A stretch of 64,000 bases of DNA from NCBI GenBank assembly GCA_964017145.1, contig OZ024841.1:1674001-1738000 (forward strand), in the 5' to 3' direction. The DNA comes from Agrocybe praecox. Its lineage: Eukaryota > Basidiomycota > Agaricomycetes > Agaricales > Agrocybaceae. The translations under genes were made by a program, and so were the position numbers. The notes below the pieces were generated by a model that saw only the letters and a program-made list of their open reading frames with translations, had not been told where the DNA came from and ran no database searches. Below, piece by piece: positions 45,345 through 59,848 of the stretch (position 1 is its first letter; each line of letters starts with the position of its first letter).

Positions 45345-48300
45345 TCAAAGATTGGGTATTGTTCCGTTCAGTCTGATATCTCGACTACTTGAACCAACGC
45401 TCAGGCCAATTACGCCATCTGGTTTCCTCCAACCTTGCCTTTCCGTATCCCAAATGCTCAGATCATATCGAGATAAGGTGATTGTCACTCTCTTGGTCTC
45501 CCTGGGCGATAGCTCCGTGTTCGTGAACCCTCTCAGAACTGAAGGAGGTTCACCTGATGACTCGGGGAAGCTGAGGTATAGTTGTGGGATCTATACCTCC
45601 GGATAAACAATGCTGAAACTCAGGCTCGGAGATCACAAATGACTTACCTCTCCGCCGTAAAGATCTCCTACGTTCTCGATATTGAACCTCGCCTGGTACG
45701 CGGGTCGATGGAGCCTGTAATATGAAAGAAATGGAGTTTGATGGTACGTCAGAGTGAACGAGTTTGCTAATTTTACGACACGCCATCTGGTACGCACCAT
45801 TTAGCGCGAGATGATCCTTGGCCAGGTTCAGCCACTTCTCCATTTGCCCATGCCGATATCAAGGTTTTTTCTTCGTCGTCGACCTCCAAGGGCAGTTTTG
45901 AGATCTGAAGATGGCTGTAGGTAAAGTTGGTGTAGCTCAATCCAAAGCCAAACTCGAAGCGAGGGGTAATCTTGTTCTGTTAAAAACGGAAAACACCGTC
46001 AGGACTTTGGTTTCCTTTCTAGTCGAAAACAAAACTGAGGGACTAACGGAGTCAAAATGGCGATAATCAATATTCAAGCTGTTCAGATCGTCAGTATCGA
46101 GTATGTTTCGAGCAAATGTATGCTAAAACGCAATCATTAAAGGTAGGATCACTCACCCCTCAGTATAAGAAATGGTTGCAAATTCTGCATCGTCCGGTTT
46201 CTCTGTGACGAGCTGCGCAGGATAGTCCTCAAGGGTCCTCCCTATTGTATAGGGCAGCCTTCCGCTTGGATTCCATGCACCATACAGGATATCAACTAAG
46301 GAATTACCAGCTTCCTGGCCTGGCATACCGGTCCAGACCACGGCAGTCACGTTGGGGTGCTTGATCCACGCTTCAAGAAGAAGAGGACCAGGGCTGCTCA
46401 CGATGACGATAGTATTGTTGTTCTGCCCTGCAACAGTATTTACGAGGTCGTCCCCATTACGCCACGCCGTAAGATTCTTTCGATCTCCTTCATTTCCGTC
46501 AACGGTGATGAAAGCCTCGCCACTGTCGGCGCTGATGAATACGAGAGCAGCAGAACGTTTGATGGCCAGGTTCCCTGCGAGAGGTAGGTCGTAGTCATCT
46601 AGCAAATAGGTCACACTAGATCGGAACTCGCGAGCTTTTCGTTGAATAGCGTCAAGCGGCTTTTACAGTAAATAGGTAACGGTCAGCGAACATGCAATTA
46701 TAACAAGCTTGGATAGTGCTTACAGTGACAATGTAAGTGAAGTTGGATGTTCCAGACCCCCAGCCGATCCCTAAGACACCATCTAATCCCCCCTGGATGA
46801 CAAAAGGCACATGCGTTGGCGTGGACGGAGGTAATGAAAACTTACAGACACTACATACCTGATCAGCAAACTGATTCGGTCCAGTTCTTCCAGGACCCGC
46901 AGCGCTTCCGATGATTGCAATACTCCTGTCTTTCTTGCCTAACGGCAGAGCACCCCCAACGTTCTTCAGTAAAACCATACTCGCGGCTCCCAGTTTCCTG
47001 ACAAGTTTCCAGTGATCTTCCTGAACATCGATGTGTTCATTCGTTTCTTCGTCGTCAGGCTTGAACGCATCAAAGTTTACGGTGGGGTATGATGGATCAT
47101 CCTGGCGAAGGAGGTAGTATGATGTCAAGATTCTGGTCGCCATATCGTCTAGACGGGATTCTGGAATGGTGCCGTTTTTGACATAATCAACCAAGGTGGT
47201 GCTCCAGTAAGATGTTCCAGAGTTGAAGGTGATATCTCCCGGCATTGACATCTAAGATAGGGAAGGTGGTAAGATAGAATGAACAACCGTTTTATTTCGC
47301 AAGATTAATGCTTACGTCTAATCCTGTTACTGCAGACATAGTCGAATGTTGCCTATGAAGATTATACGGCGTAAGTTTCCTAGGTTTTACCTGTCGGGTA
47401 TAAGACTTACGCCGACCAGTCGCTCATAATATCTGTGAGTCTAATGTGAGCTTGCTGCTTGGAGGTGTTGATTAAATAATAGAAAATGACGCACATCCTT
47501 CAAATCCATACTCTTTCTTTACCAATTCGTTCAGCACCTTGTCGTTTTCGCAAGCGTATGTTCCGTTGACCAAATCTATTAACGAATTAAGTAAACTTAT
47601 GAAGTAATGTAAACGGACAAGACTCACTGTAGCTGCACATAATGCTGGCCACGCCAGCCATTATGCTCTTCAAAAAAGGATGTCCGTATAACTCATGCGT
47701 GGATCGGTCATCGATATCTGAGCTTGAAGTTGTCCGGAATATCTCCTGCTCACTACGAGGGAGTCAGTTAAATGAGATCCAACGCGTGAACGAAAACTTG
47801 AGATTTAGAAATAAAACATTCACTCACTTTCCGATCAAATGCTTTGCACATGCCTGAATTCCAGCTTCCTGCATACCCAATATCGTTTCATACGCTGCCT
47901 CTCCTGCTAGGAAAGGGTCGGCTCCAAAGCCCTCCCAGTTACGGCCTCCTTGTGGTAAGCGACCTAAGTTCATCATTGGTCCAAGTGCGACGTGAACGCC
48001 TTTGCCCTTAAATTCGCGACCCATGAATAAGCCTCGTCTGCGAATTAGCTTGCGGTTGAAGCTATTCCATGGATCAAATAAGTGGGTTGAAGCATGGCGA
48101 AGAAACTCTGTGCTCACGATGAGGCAGTATTCACTCCGGTGGGGAAAGTCGTAACATAATCTGCGAACCTGACACCGAGGGGAGAATCCTTCACCGCGAT
48201 AATTTGTTTGAATTTAAACGACGCAACCTAGAAATCTGGGACGTACTTCAAGGCATAAACCAGGCCATCCTTCGCTTCCATCGGCAGGTGCTATGGCGGG

Positions 48301-48887
48301 TATGTTACCCTATATTATATCGAGTCGGAATCCGAGAACGTAACACAAATACTTGAGAATAGACAACGTCAAAAAGAAAAAAGAAAATGACGCACGACAC
48401 AGCGGCCTCCCATCCAGCCCACGCCAGTGGTAACGTTTACCTTTTCTTCTAGTGAGAATCCAGCGATCTAGAAGCCTATGATGTAAGCTCTCCAAACTCG
48501 TTACTGCCAAGACTATCGCTCGCAATCCATGAAACATGTGCGGGGTCCTATGTCCGTCGACAGTCATCCAGTGACACACCTTTGCTTTTGCTTTCTCGGC
48601 CGCTGCTTTCCATGCAGCCTCAAAGTCTGGAATGACATTTGTGCTCACTTCTACCTGTACATTGAAGACTTGAGTTAAGCAACTTGGGGTGATAGAAAGG
48701 ACATCGATGGAAAGGATGATCCATTGAATCCATATCGTACCTTAGGTGGATTACTAGGATCCAGGACAGGAAAGACTGTACTTGTAAGGTCCCGAGCATC
48801 TTGCTGTTCATCTGTAGGGAGGACGTCTTTCGCTAGGACGTGAGAAAGAATGACCGTGAGCTGCCAGAAAGTGGCACTTTTCATCAT
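45345..48887 (-). CDS. Secreted GH3 beta-glucosidase, about 810 aa
   Basis: Hydrolyses terminal beta-glucosyl residues from cellobiose and related sugars, outside the cell. About 18 exons join in phase on the minus strand. The N-terminus MKSATFWQLTVILSHVLA is a signal peptide. Then: FEAAWKAAAEKAKAK, GFSLEEKVNVTTGVGWMGG, PGLCLEDSPLGVRF, LFMGREFKGKGVHVALGP, GGRNWEGFGADPFL, CAKHLIGNEQE, YGFEGYIMSDWSAQHST with the nucleophile Asp of the SDW motif, TGLDMSMPGDITF, LLKNVGGALPLG, GPNQFADQGGLDGVLGIGWG, TAVVWTGMPGQEAGNSLVDI, GRLPYTIGR, then a fibronectin type III-like end with PRFEFGFGLSYTNF and TITLSRYDLSIWDTERQGW. The SDW exon is split among very small exons. No disruption found. One or two start choices are possible (MVCMMKS, MMKS or MKS). 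Confidence 0.92.
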
Positions 48888-50456
48888 ACAAACCATCGAA
48901 ATGGCTGTAGTAGAGAGAAAGAATGATATTCTGTAAATCCCTGGGCGTAGCAGCGCTCAATGATGTATGTGCATGTATCATCGAAGGCATGCTTGGCCCG
49001 CGTTTAACCCAAAAGAGAATTGGGGTGATTAGACTAGGTTATAGCTTCCACGCAGTGATTTTTAGCAACCCTTCCACCCGAGATCCCTCCTGCGCTTGTG
49101 AGTACGCACTCCAGAATTCAGTAATAATTCATAGTTACTAGCCATTTGAAAGACTCAATTGAAGTCCCCTACTTTACTCGGATAAAAAAGCTCCAATGAA
49201 CCAGTTTTTTGAAAGAGAGGTACAGTAGCTCCGGCAGGCAGAACAAGCGTGCATTTGAAACATGTACACCATGACTTGTTGCGTGCGAGAAACAAGGAAG
49301 GGAAGTCTGAAGCGCGGGCATTGGGCAACATCGGCATAGCTGAGTCCTACGCAATCACGTGGTACTCTACACTCGCCACTGTTGGACTTGGGCAATGGGG
49401 GAAGTTGGCCGCCAACCTGTCGTTGACTCCTCTCCCTCTTCTTAGTGAGAACTTATGGTAATGGATGAAGATCCACCAACTCCAGGAGGGCTTCTCTGTT
49501 TATAATCAGGGCAGCCATTATAATCTAACCTGCGAGCCCCAGAAAAGTAATCTCAGACATCCCGACAAACAAAACTCGAGTTAAAACAAGTTTTCAAGTA
49601 TGGCCCATGGGATTCTGACCTGCAGCAAAACGTACCGCAATGACAGAGACACTGGGCTCTTCTGAAGTCTTCATCAAGCTTTCTACGCTTGATAGTTTGA
49701 CGGAAATCGCTAATGGCGCGTTCCTTGGGTTCATGAACGACCCAGTCACAAAAAATTTCGGGAATGTTTCTAAAGTATGCTTTCTAGATGATAAAAGAAG
49801 TCGAAGCAATTTAGAAGCAATTAATATTTTCTAGACGCTACCGGATCCAGAAAAGGATTCCAAGGTTTTAGAGGTCATAAATTTTTTTCAATGTTTTCTG
49901 ACCAAGTCTTGACTTCCCTGCAGCTCACGGAGGTCTTGATTTGTAGAATAAAATGCTTGAACTCTGGAACTTCAGAGAGGATGCAACATCCTGCCATAGC
50001 TCCCAATGCCGAGTCGGAGCCTACATATGTAGGAACGTGATGCAGATAACTGACCACCTATATCTTAACGTACCCTAAAGTTAATGAAGTACTGCTGAAG
50101 TACTGCCAATTTTTGAATTGACAACCACCAAGCAGCGTCCACCCCCGTCTCACTCAATTGTACCAACACGATCAATAGAGTGCAAACCAAGCACGAGCAA
50201 TTAACAGCAAGCACGGCTTACCGGATATGGCAATGCACCCGTCGTGTAACAGTGACTGCGCTGTGCCCCGTGTTCACGAGTTCTTTAAGTTCGCGTTCTG
50301 CTTATACAAATTCTTACTCTACTATATTTTATGACCTTCATGCCAATATAGTGCCTTCCACATCGTAAGATTAACATCGTTTGAAATGTGTACTCTTTAT
50401 CAACCTATAACCTTACAGAAAAGGCTACACTCAGCAAGCTGTCTACTGCCTAGTTC
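48888..50456. other. Intergenic region, no gene assigned
   Basis: Contains the promoters of the divergent beta-glucosidase (minus) and P4-ATPase (plus) genes. A protein-like plus-strand frame at 49640-49834 (ETLGSSEVFIKLSTLDSLTE) has a donor-like GTATGC after KVSK-type residues and could be a small gene fragment, but I cannot extend it. Confidence 0.4.
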
Positions 50457-53400
50457 ATGTCGGATAGTATTCCATTGAAGAAACTGCGGAAATCCAAGTA
50501 CCAACGGCTAGCTGAGGAAGAAGCATCGATTGCTCTTTCTCCAGATACAGACACTATGCCCTCTACTACAACTACAAAGACGGTCGTTGCTTCACGCCGA
50601 AACATCCTCGGGAGACGGAATGAGCGTTACGCGGATGATCCTGACGAGGAAGAGAGACTTTTGGGGTCAAGTGCATCTTATGGGCACGTTGACGAATTTG
50701 AGGAAGACCTACCCAATAACTCACCTGTGCGTAACCTTGACAGAATGTATGGCTGTGACGCTCGTCTGAGTGTGCCTTCTAGATAAGCGCCCCTCCAAAG
50801 AGCCCGGGTTTTGGTGGAAAAGACAAATCACGGACGATACCCTTTAATGCTCCAGGTACGTGCTAGCATGAAATACACAACCTTACCTGCTAAACTCCCA
50901 CTCAGAGAAGCTTCAATTACGATACCCTCCTAACATCGTTCGAAACCAAAAGTACAATGCATTCACTTTCCTGCCAATAGTATTCTATGAGCAATTCAAG
51001 TACTTCTACAACCTGTACTTTCTCCTTGTCGCTCTCTCCCAATTCGTTCCTGCGCTAAAGATTGGTATGTTGTTCTCCTACTATTCAACCCCTGTGCACT
51101 GAGCTTTATCAGGTTTTATTGTGACCTATATCGCACCACTCGCCTTTGTACTATGTGTAACGATGGGAAAGGAAGCGTACGATGACTATAAACGCCACCT
51201 GCGGGACCGGGAAGCAAACTCACAGCGATACCTCATTCTGACGCCCCCTACAAACTCAGAGTCAGACCCAGAGCAAGCATATCTGAATACGCACGCAAAC
51301 ACGCGATCGGTACCTTCGTCTGCGCTTAAGGTGGGAGACCTGATACTTTTGGAGAAAAACCAGAGAGTACCAGCAGACTTGGTGTTACTGCACACGTCGG
51401 AATCATCGGGTACTTGCTTCATTCGTACCGACCAGCTGGACGGTGAAACAGATTGGAAGCTGCGCGTTGCTGTTCCGGAGTGTCAGAAGATGGACGAGGG
51501 TGACTTGGTGAGGATTGATGCTGAAATTTATGGTGAGTGAATTCACTTGAATACTTTGTGATGTTACTTACCTGGACCGCAGCGGACGCCCCAATCAAAG
51601 ATATTCACTCATTCATTGGCACTTTCACCCTCAACAAGCACATGGCTTCGTCTTCAGCAGATGAATCGGTTCCGTTACACCCCCTTCCTCCCAGTGTCTC
51701 GCCTCTGACAGTGGAGAATGTATTATGGTCGAATACTGTCTTAGCAGCTGGTTCTGCCGTGGGCTTCGTCATTTATACCGGTGCGGAAACGCGTGCGGTG
51801 ATGAACACGAGTCATCCCGAAACAAAAATGGGGTTGTTGGATTTAGAGATCAATAGGCTATCCAAGGTACATCATTGATACCATATTCAACTGCCTGCAA
51901 GAGATCTCATAGGCTTTTAGATTCTCTGCGCGGTAACATTTGCACTTTCACTAGTCCTCGTTGCCTTGAACGGCTTCAGAGGACAGTGGTATGTTTACGT
52001 GTTCCGCTTCCTCATCCTCTTCTCCTCGATTATTCCTATCAGGTGGGCTCAACTTTCTTTCTTTAACTTTCTCTGTAGAACTAAACTTTCTTTAGTCTTC
52101 GTGTCAATCTCGATATGGGCAAGACATTGTATGCGCACCAGATCATGAATGACTCTGAAATTCCGGAAACCATTGTTCGCACCAGTACGCTTCCAGAAGA
52201 ATTGGGACGAATCACGTACCTCCTTAGCGATAAAACCGGAACTCTTACTCAAAATGGTGAGTTTTTTGTCGGCGAACTCAAACTATGTATCTTTCTTACG
52301 ATTTTGTAGAGATGGAGATGAAGAAATTGCACATGGGCACGATGTCGTATGGCTCTGACTCCATGGACGAGATTGCACATCAACTGGCTGTTGCTTTTGG
52401 TTCTACTGGCGAGCATCATAGACAGGGATCGATCGCTACCGGTGCTCAGCTAGCTGCCCGCGGACGGCGAGATATGTCGTCGAGAGTTAAAGACGTTGTT
52501 CTTAGCTTGGCTCTGTGTCACAATGTAACTTTTCTGGGACTTTCTATTTCACATACCCACTGATATTTCGTCTTCGTTTTAGGTAACTCCAGTTACAAAC
52601 GACGATGGAACGGTAACATATCAAGCTTCTTCTCCCGATGAAGTAGCTATTGTCACTTGGACCGCTTCTGTCGGTCTGACATTAACGTTCAGAGACCGTA
52701 CTCGCATATCACTGACGACCCCAAGTGGCAGCACCTTGACCTACGACATCCTCAATATTTTTCCTTTCACTTCGGAGAGCAAGCGAATGGGCATCGTCGT
52801 CAAAGATACTCAAACTGGAGAAATCATGTTCTTGCAGAAGGGTGCAGACGTGGTCATGGCAAAAATTGTTCAGAAAAATGATTGGCTCGAGGAAGAAACC
52901 GCGAACATGGCACGAGAAGGCCTGCGGACGCTCGTCATGGCCCGTAAACGTATTTCTGGAACGTTGTACAACGAATTTGTTAACGCGTATCACGAGGCAT
53001 CCATTAGCCTCGAAGGACGGAATGATGCCATGGCCAACGTTGTTGCTAAATACCTCGAACACGATCTGGAGCTTTTGGGGCTGACTGGTGTAGAAGATAA
53101 GCTGCAGGACGATGTCAAGGGGACTTTGGAACTCCTCAGGAACGCTGGCATACGAATATGGATGTTGACAGGAGATAAGGTCGAGACCGCTAGATGTATC
53201 GCCATATCGACCAAGTTGGTGGCGAGAGGGCAATACATTCACGAAATGGCCAAGCGTACGTTTATTACTTCAGTCTTTCATTTCTTCGCTTCTGATAACT
53301 TGCTCGGGCTCTTTCGACAGTGCAGACTAGCGACCAAATTCGGGATCAACTTGATTTCCTGCAGAATAAACTTGATTGTTGCCTCGTCATCGATGGAGAT

Positions 53401-54695
53401 TCCCTGCAGGTACGAAAAATTCTTTGGCCTAATGATCCTTTTTCTTATTCCTTTTTTATTATTATAGCTGTGTCTAAACTTATTTAAGAATGAATTCATT
53501 GAAATTGCTACCAAGCTTTCTGCCGTGGTAGCGTGTAGATGCTCCCCAACTCAAAAGGCTGATGTCGCTCGGTTGATTCGTCAATTTACGAAGAAACGAG
53601 TATGCTGTATAGGCGATGGTGGTAACGATGTGAGCATGATTCAAGCCGCCGACGTTGGTAAGTAAACCTTGTATATGCTCTTACCTATGTGTATGCTAAC
53701 CTTATTTGACGAAATAGGTGTCGGAATCGTCGGAAAGGAAGGAAAACAAGCTTCTCTTGCAGCAGACTTCTCTGTTACTCAGTTTTCATTCTTGACAAAA
53801 CTGTTACTCTGGCATGGACGTAACTCGTACCGCCGTTCAGCCAAACTCGCACAGTTCGTCATCCATCGTGGCTTGATCATTTCGATCATGCAAGCCGTTT
53901 TCTCTGCCATATTCTATTTCGCTCCCATTGCGTTGTACCAAGGTTGGCTGATGGTCGGCTACGCGACGATATACACCATGGCCCCCGTCTTTTCATTGGT
54001 CTTGGATAGAGATGTCAGCGAGGACCTTGCTTTGCTCTATCCAGAATTGTATAAAGAATTGACGAAGGTACGTTTCAAACGTTTTGTGTATGCCACGTAC
54101 TCGAGACTAATTACTCTTGCCTTTTTAGGGGCGTGCTCTGTCGTTCAAAACTTTCTTTCAATGGTTAATGGTCAGCTTGTATCAAGGTTAGCTTCATTTT
54201 AATTGCAAGCTCGTTGAGTATCTTACAACGTATGTTTCCTCAGGCGCTGCCATCATGATCATGTCTCTTGTTCTTTTTGAGAACGAGTTCCTTCACATCG
54301 TTTCCATCTCGTTCACCGCACTCATCTTAAATGAGCTCATCATGGTTGCTTTAGAAATCACAACATGGTGAAATTGATTTGTTCTGCCCTTATTCAGTAT
54401 ATACTCATTGTATGCTTAGGCATGTCTACATGGTAGTGTCCGAGATCTCTACCCTCTTTTTCTATATCATCAGCATGGCCTTCCTTCCTGAATACTTCGG
54501 TGAGCAATTTTTATCTTTCTCTTCAAACTGTCGTCCTGACTCAACATCTGGTGTTACAAAGATCTATCTTTTGTTATTTCATTACCATTTGCCTGGAAAG
54601 TGGCAGTCATTGTTGCCATCAGTGCGTTACCTCTATACATCTTCAAGACGATCAAGAGAAGGGTAGCTCCTGCTGCATCGAGCAAACTATTATAA
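50457..54695 (+). CDS. NEO1: P4-type ATPase, NEO1/ATP9-like phospholipid flippase, 1133 aa
   Basis: Flips phospholipids to the cytosolic leaflet of Golgi/endosomal membranes. Sixteen exons join in phase from ATG 50457 to TAA 54693. After an acidic cytosolic N-terminus: [38 protein letters not shown] (first membrane region), [33 protein letters not shown] (actuator DGET loop), [13 protein letters not shown] with the phosphorylated Asp near residue 488, [21 protein letters not shown] (nucleotide-binding Lys), [29 protein letters not shown] (hinge), [12 protein letters not shown] and the last membrane spans, with [21 protein letters not shown] and the NEO1-type start [12 protein letters not shown] without a Cdc50-type extension favour NEO1/ATP9 over DRS2/DNF. 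A complete, unbroken gene. Confidence 0.93.
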
Positions 54696-54854
54696 CTTCG
54701 ACCCACACACTATTTTTCGTCCCTATTTGTATTCAATGTAAGATAGGATCATACATTCATTTGGTCATAATTCAACGAAACCGAAGAAGAATTTGGAGGG
54801 AAATGTCATCGCTATTCTAGATAGATGGGCAATAGCAGTCATGCCTTCGTAATA

Positions 54855-57176
<2,322 letters not shown>

Positions 57177-58079
57177 ATCGCAGGCGTAAAATTGCACTTC
57201 CTTGCCCGAACCCCTTTTTATATCTAGTGCAAATGAAGATGATTCGCAGTGGCGAATATTTCGAGCAAATTGTGGGGGCGTTACAGCGAGCGGCACTGGG
57301 ACTCGCTGTCTGAATCTTTGAGCAGTTGTTTGTGCCGTCAGCCACAATGTCACCGTTTGTCACCGAATACTTCGAGTTATATAGGTATATGGCTCATGGG
57401 TGAACTTATTTTCCGAGCTTCGCTCAACAGAGCTATAGGGCTCCATTCAATGTTTGCCGCCAAAAACCTGAGCCATTGTTGTTCTGCAAAAATTATCTGC
57501 TTCGAGCTGATGCGAAGTTACTGTCTTCATGTTCTGGTGCCATGGATCACTCTGGTATTATGGCTGTTGAATTTGAGGAACATCTGCTGAAAAAAATACT
57601 GATCATTACACGGTCCGAGGTATCGTAACTTGATCTGCCGCCGGGCCTGCAGTTATTTGTCGGCTCATCACACCTGCCAGCACTGTATTTCGAGCAAAGT
57701 TTGCCTGACAGTCAACTGACAGTTTATAAGGGCTACATATAAAATTAACCTCGTTTGTACTCACAGTAAAGCCACGGGCCGCGCTTAAGATAGCTCTATA
57801 GACAGGGGCATGTCGATGGCAGATCAAAACTCTCTTTATTTAATTGAGCTGTGAGGGGAACCTGTAATTATTGACATCAGGGATATGGATATTTCTAGTA
57901 CAATTAACTCACCATAAAAAACTACTCAGTAGTTTAAGTATATATTAACCGTAAGAATTATGGGAACATGGCGGCCTTGTTCGTTCGGGCAATAGTAGGG
58001 ATCGGGGTTGGATTTGGGTTGGATTTTACATCGTACATGATGTAAAATAGGGTCATTTCCAACGAAGCAGAACGTCAAA
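57177..58079. other. Intergenic region, no gene assigned
   Basis: Contains the carboxylesterase promoter (a TATATAA word on the minus strand at 57384-57378) and AT-rich sequence. Frames at 57249-57590 (plus) and 57606-57827 (minus) have no recognisable content. Confidence 0.4.
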
Positions 58080-58990
58080 ATCAGGCAAAGGGCAAGTAAT
58101 CCCGTTGCCAGTAAGCATATTGCCAGCCATCCACGTTTGGTATGGTCGAATAACTTGTTTTCGGGGGTCGATCATATTTCAAAAAAACATTCAAAGCGCT
58201 TGCTGCGTACCTGTCCACCAATGATTGGGCCAACTTGGTTTTGGATAAAATGAACCCCCGATTCAGTGAAGAGTAAAAAATAACGTACTCGTGTTTCCAA
58301 GTCCTTTGTGGACTGGAAGATGAAGTTTCGGAGCTAGGCGTTTCTTCCTTATCCTTCTCTTTTGGTAAAGAAGCTGAACCGTAGCCCCAGACAAGTTTCC
58401 GTTCCACGATAATCAGTCTTCCTATTAAGTCGACAATGGTCGCAGCGATTGAGAAAATAAAGGGCCCACGATATCCGAACCGACCGTAAAGTACTCACTC
58501 CGATAGGCGGTCCCACAGTGAGCCTACTCGCGTTCAATATTGCAATTTTATCATATGATAAAAGTCGGCTTTCGTCGTTACTCACCCTACGGATATTCCG
58601 CACATAGCAATACCTAATTGTACTGGAGCAAGAAAAAGGTGACTCATAGTGAACTTTGCAAATAAAAGACAGATTTACGTCCGACCATGGAGGGAGCAGC
58701 GGAATCGCATCTGCGTGATATTTTGAGCATTAGACAAGTAGTTTGAACGAAAAAGACATACAACATCGCTAAATCAACAACCCAGACTATTGACGACGAT
58801 ATTCCTTGTAAAATGCGGGCGACACACATGACGGCGTAGTTTGGGGCTTCCATTAGTAGAAGATGAAGGGGTATTTTCTTGTATTATAGCGGTCAGAAAT
58901 CAGGTCGCCAATGGAGGCCAATGGGCTTTCTTCCAGTATCTACCATAGTTGAAGCATTTCGGATTGGAGCAGAACGGAAGAGAGATAAAC
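58080..58990 (-). pseudogene. MFS transporter pseudogene
   Basis: Family segments of a drug:H+ antiporter-type major facilitator lie in order on the minus strand: VDTGRKPIGLHWRPDF (about 58950-58900), EAPNYAVMCVARILQGISSS with WVVDLAML (58850-58770), AAPSMVGR (58695-58672), LTVGPPIG (58525-58500), a segment near 58480-58430 reading YRGPFIFSIAATIVDLIGRL across frames, VERKLVWGYG (58405-58380), and GWLAICLLATGLLALCLI (about 58135-58080). Stops and frame changes separate them and most membrane spans are missing. The upstream limit is uncertain; fragments may extend to 59260. Confidence 0.6.
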
Positions 58991-59724
58991 ATTTCGAACA
59001 AAGAACTATGTACCAGGCAGACGCCAAAATTGGCTGGCGCTGAATGTTTTTGAGCACTGACCATGACCGGATCAAAATTCCCAGAGCCCGGCCCGCTGAC
59101 TTGGTTATTAGCGCTCCTCTGAGCTTGACAACCACGGCGGGGATGAGGACAGACGACCATTACTGCATACTTCAATTGAACAATGGTGTTCGACATTGGG
59201 TTTCTTCTCTTTCGACTGTCCCCGTCAAGTGAACTGACTGAGCGTTGTCCTATCATGAAATTCAACGTGAGAAATTCCAGATTCCAATTACTATACATTT
59301 TGGTATGTTAGTCACCTAATCCCGTCTTTGCAGTTCCATGACGTCCTTCGCTCGGCTTTGGCCATGTTAAAAACGTTGCAGACTGGTCTATTCTCGTTAA
59401 CAATGTTGGAAACGCTACAGACGGTCTTGTAACGTGAATAAGAGTCGGTATTCAAGCTTGCAAGGTTGGATCACGGATTGCAATCTTAGTTGGCTAATTT
59501 CCGGATTCTGAGGTCGGTACCCGCTCTAGTCAGAGAAAAACGAGACTGGTCGTTATTGAAATGTTGCAACATTAGCCAGAGACACAAATGCATGTCGGGA
59601 TATTACGAAGTATTGGGGCTTCGAAATTTCTTTCGGAAGCGAATCGCAAGGTACGTAAGTACTATTTACACACGTTCGTGTGAATTCCCTGTATTTATGA
59701 CTCGCAGTTGCCTCGTCGGAGTCG
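58991..59724. other. Spacer before the rvt gene
   Basis: Possibly the eroded 5' part of the MFS pseudogene up to about 59260, then promoter DNA. Nothing else was recognised. Confidence 0.4.
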
Positions 59725-59731
59725 TATAAAA
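59725..59731 (+). promoter_or_regulatory. TATA box of the rvt gene
   Basis: TATAAAA 118 bp upstream of the proposed first ATG (59849). It supports transcription starting near 59760 and a first exon upstream of the long frame. Confidence 0.5.
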
Positions 59732-59848
59732 GCAAGGCTCTTCTGGGGGCTTTTGCCCCATCTCACCTTGAATAATTCGCCCGCCTTACGCATTAAATCT
59801 CCCTGCATCTGGCTGCAGGTCCTTTGACCTTGCGCCTACCTATTTACT

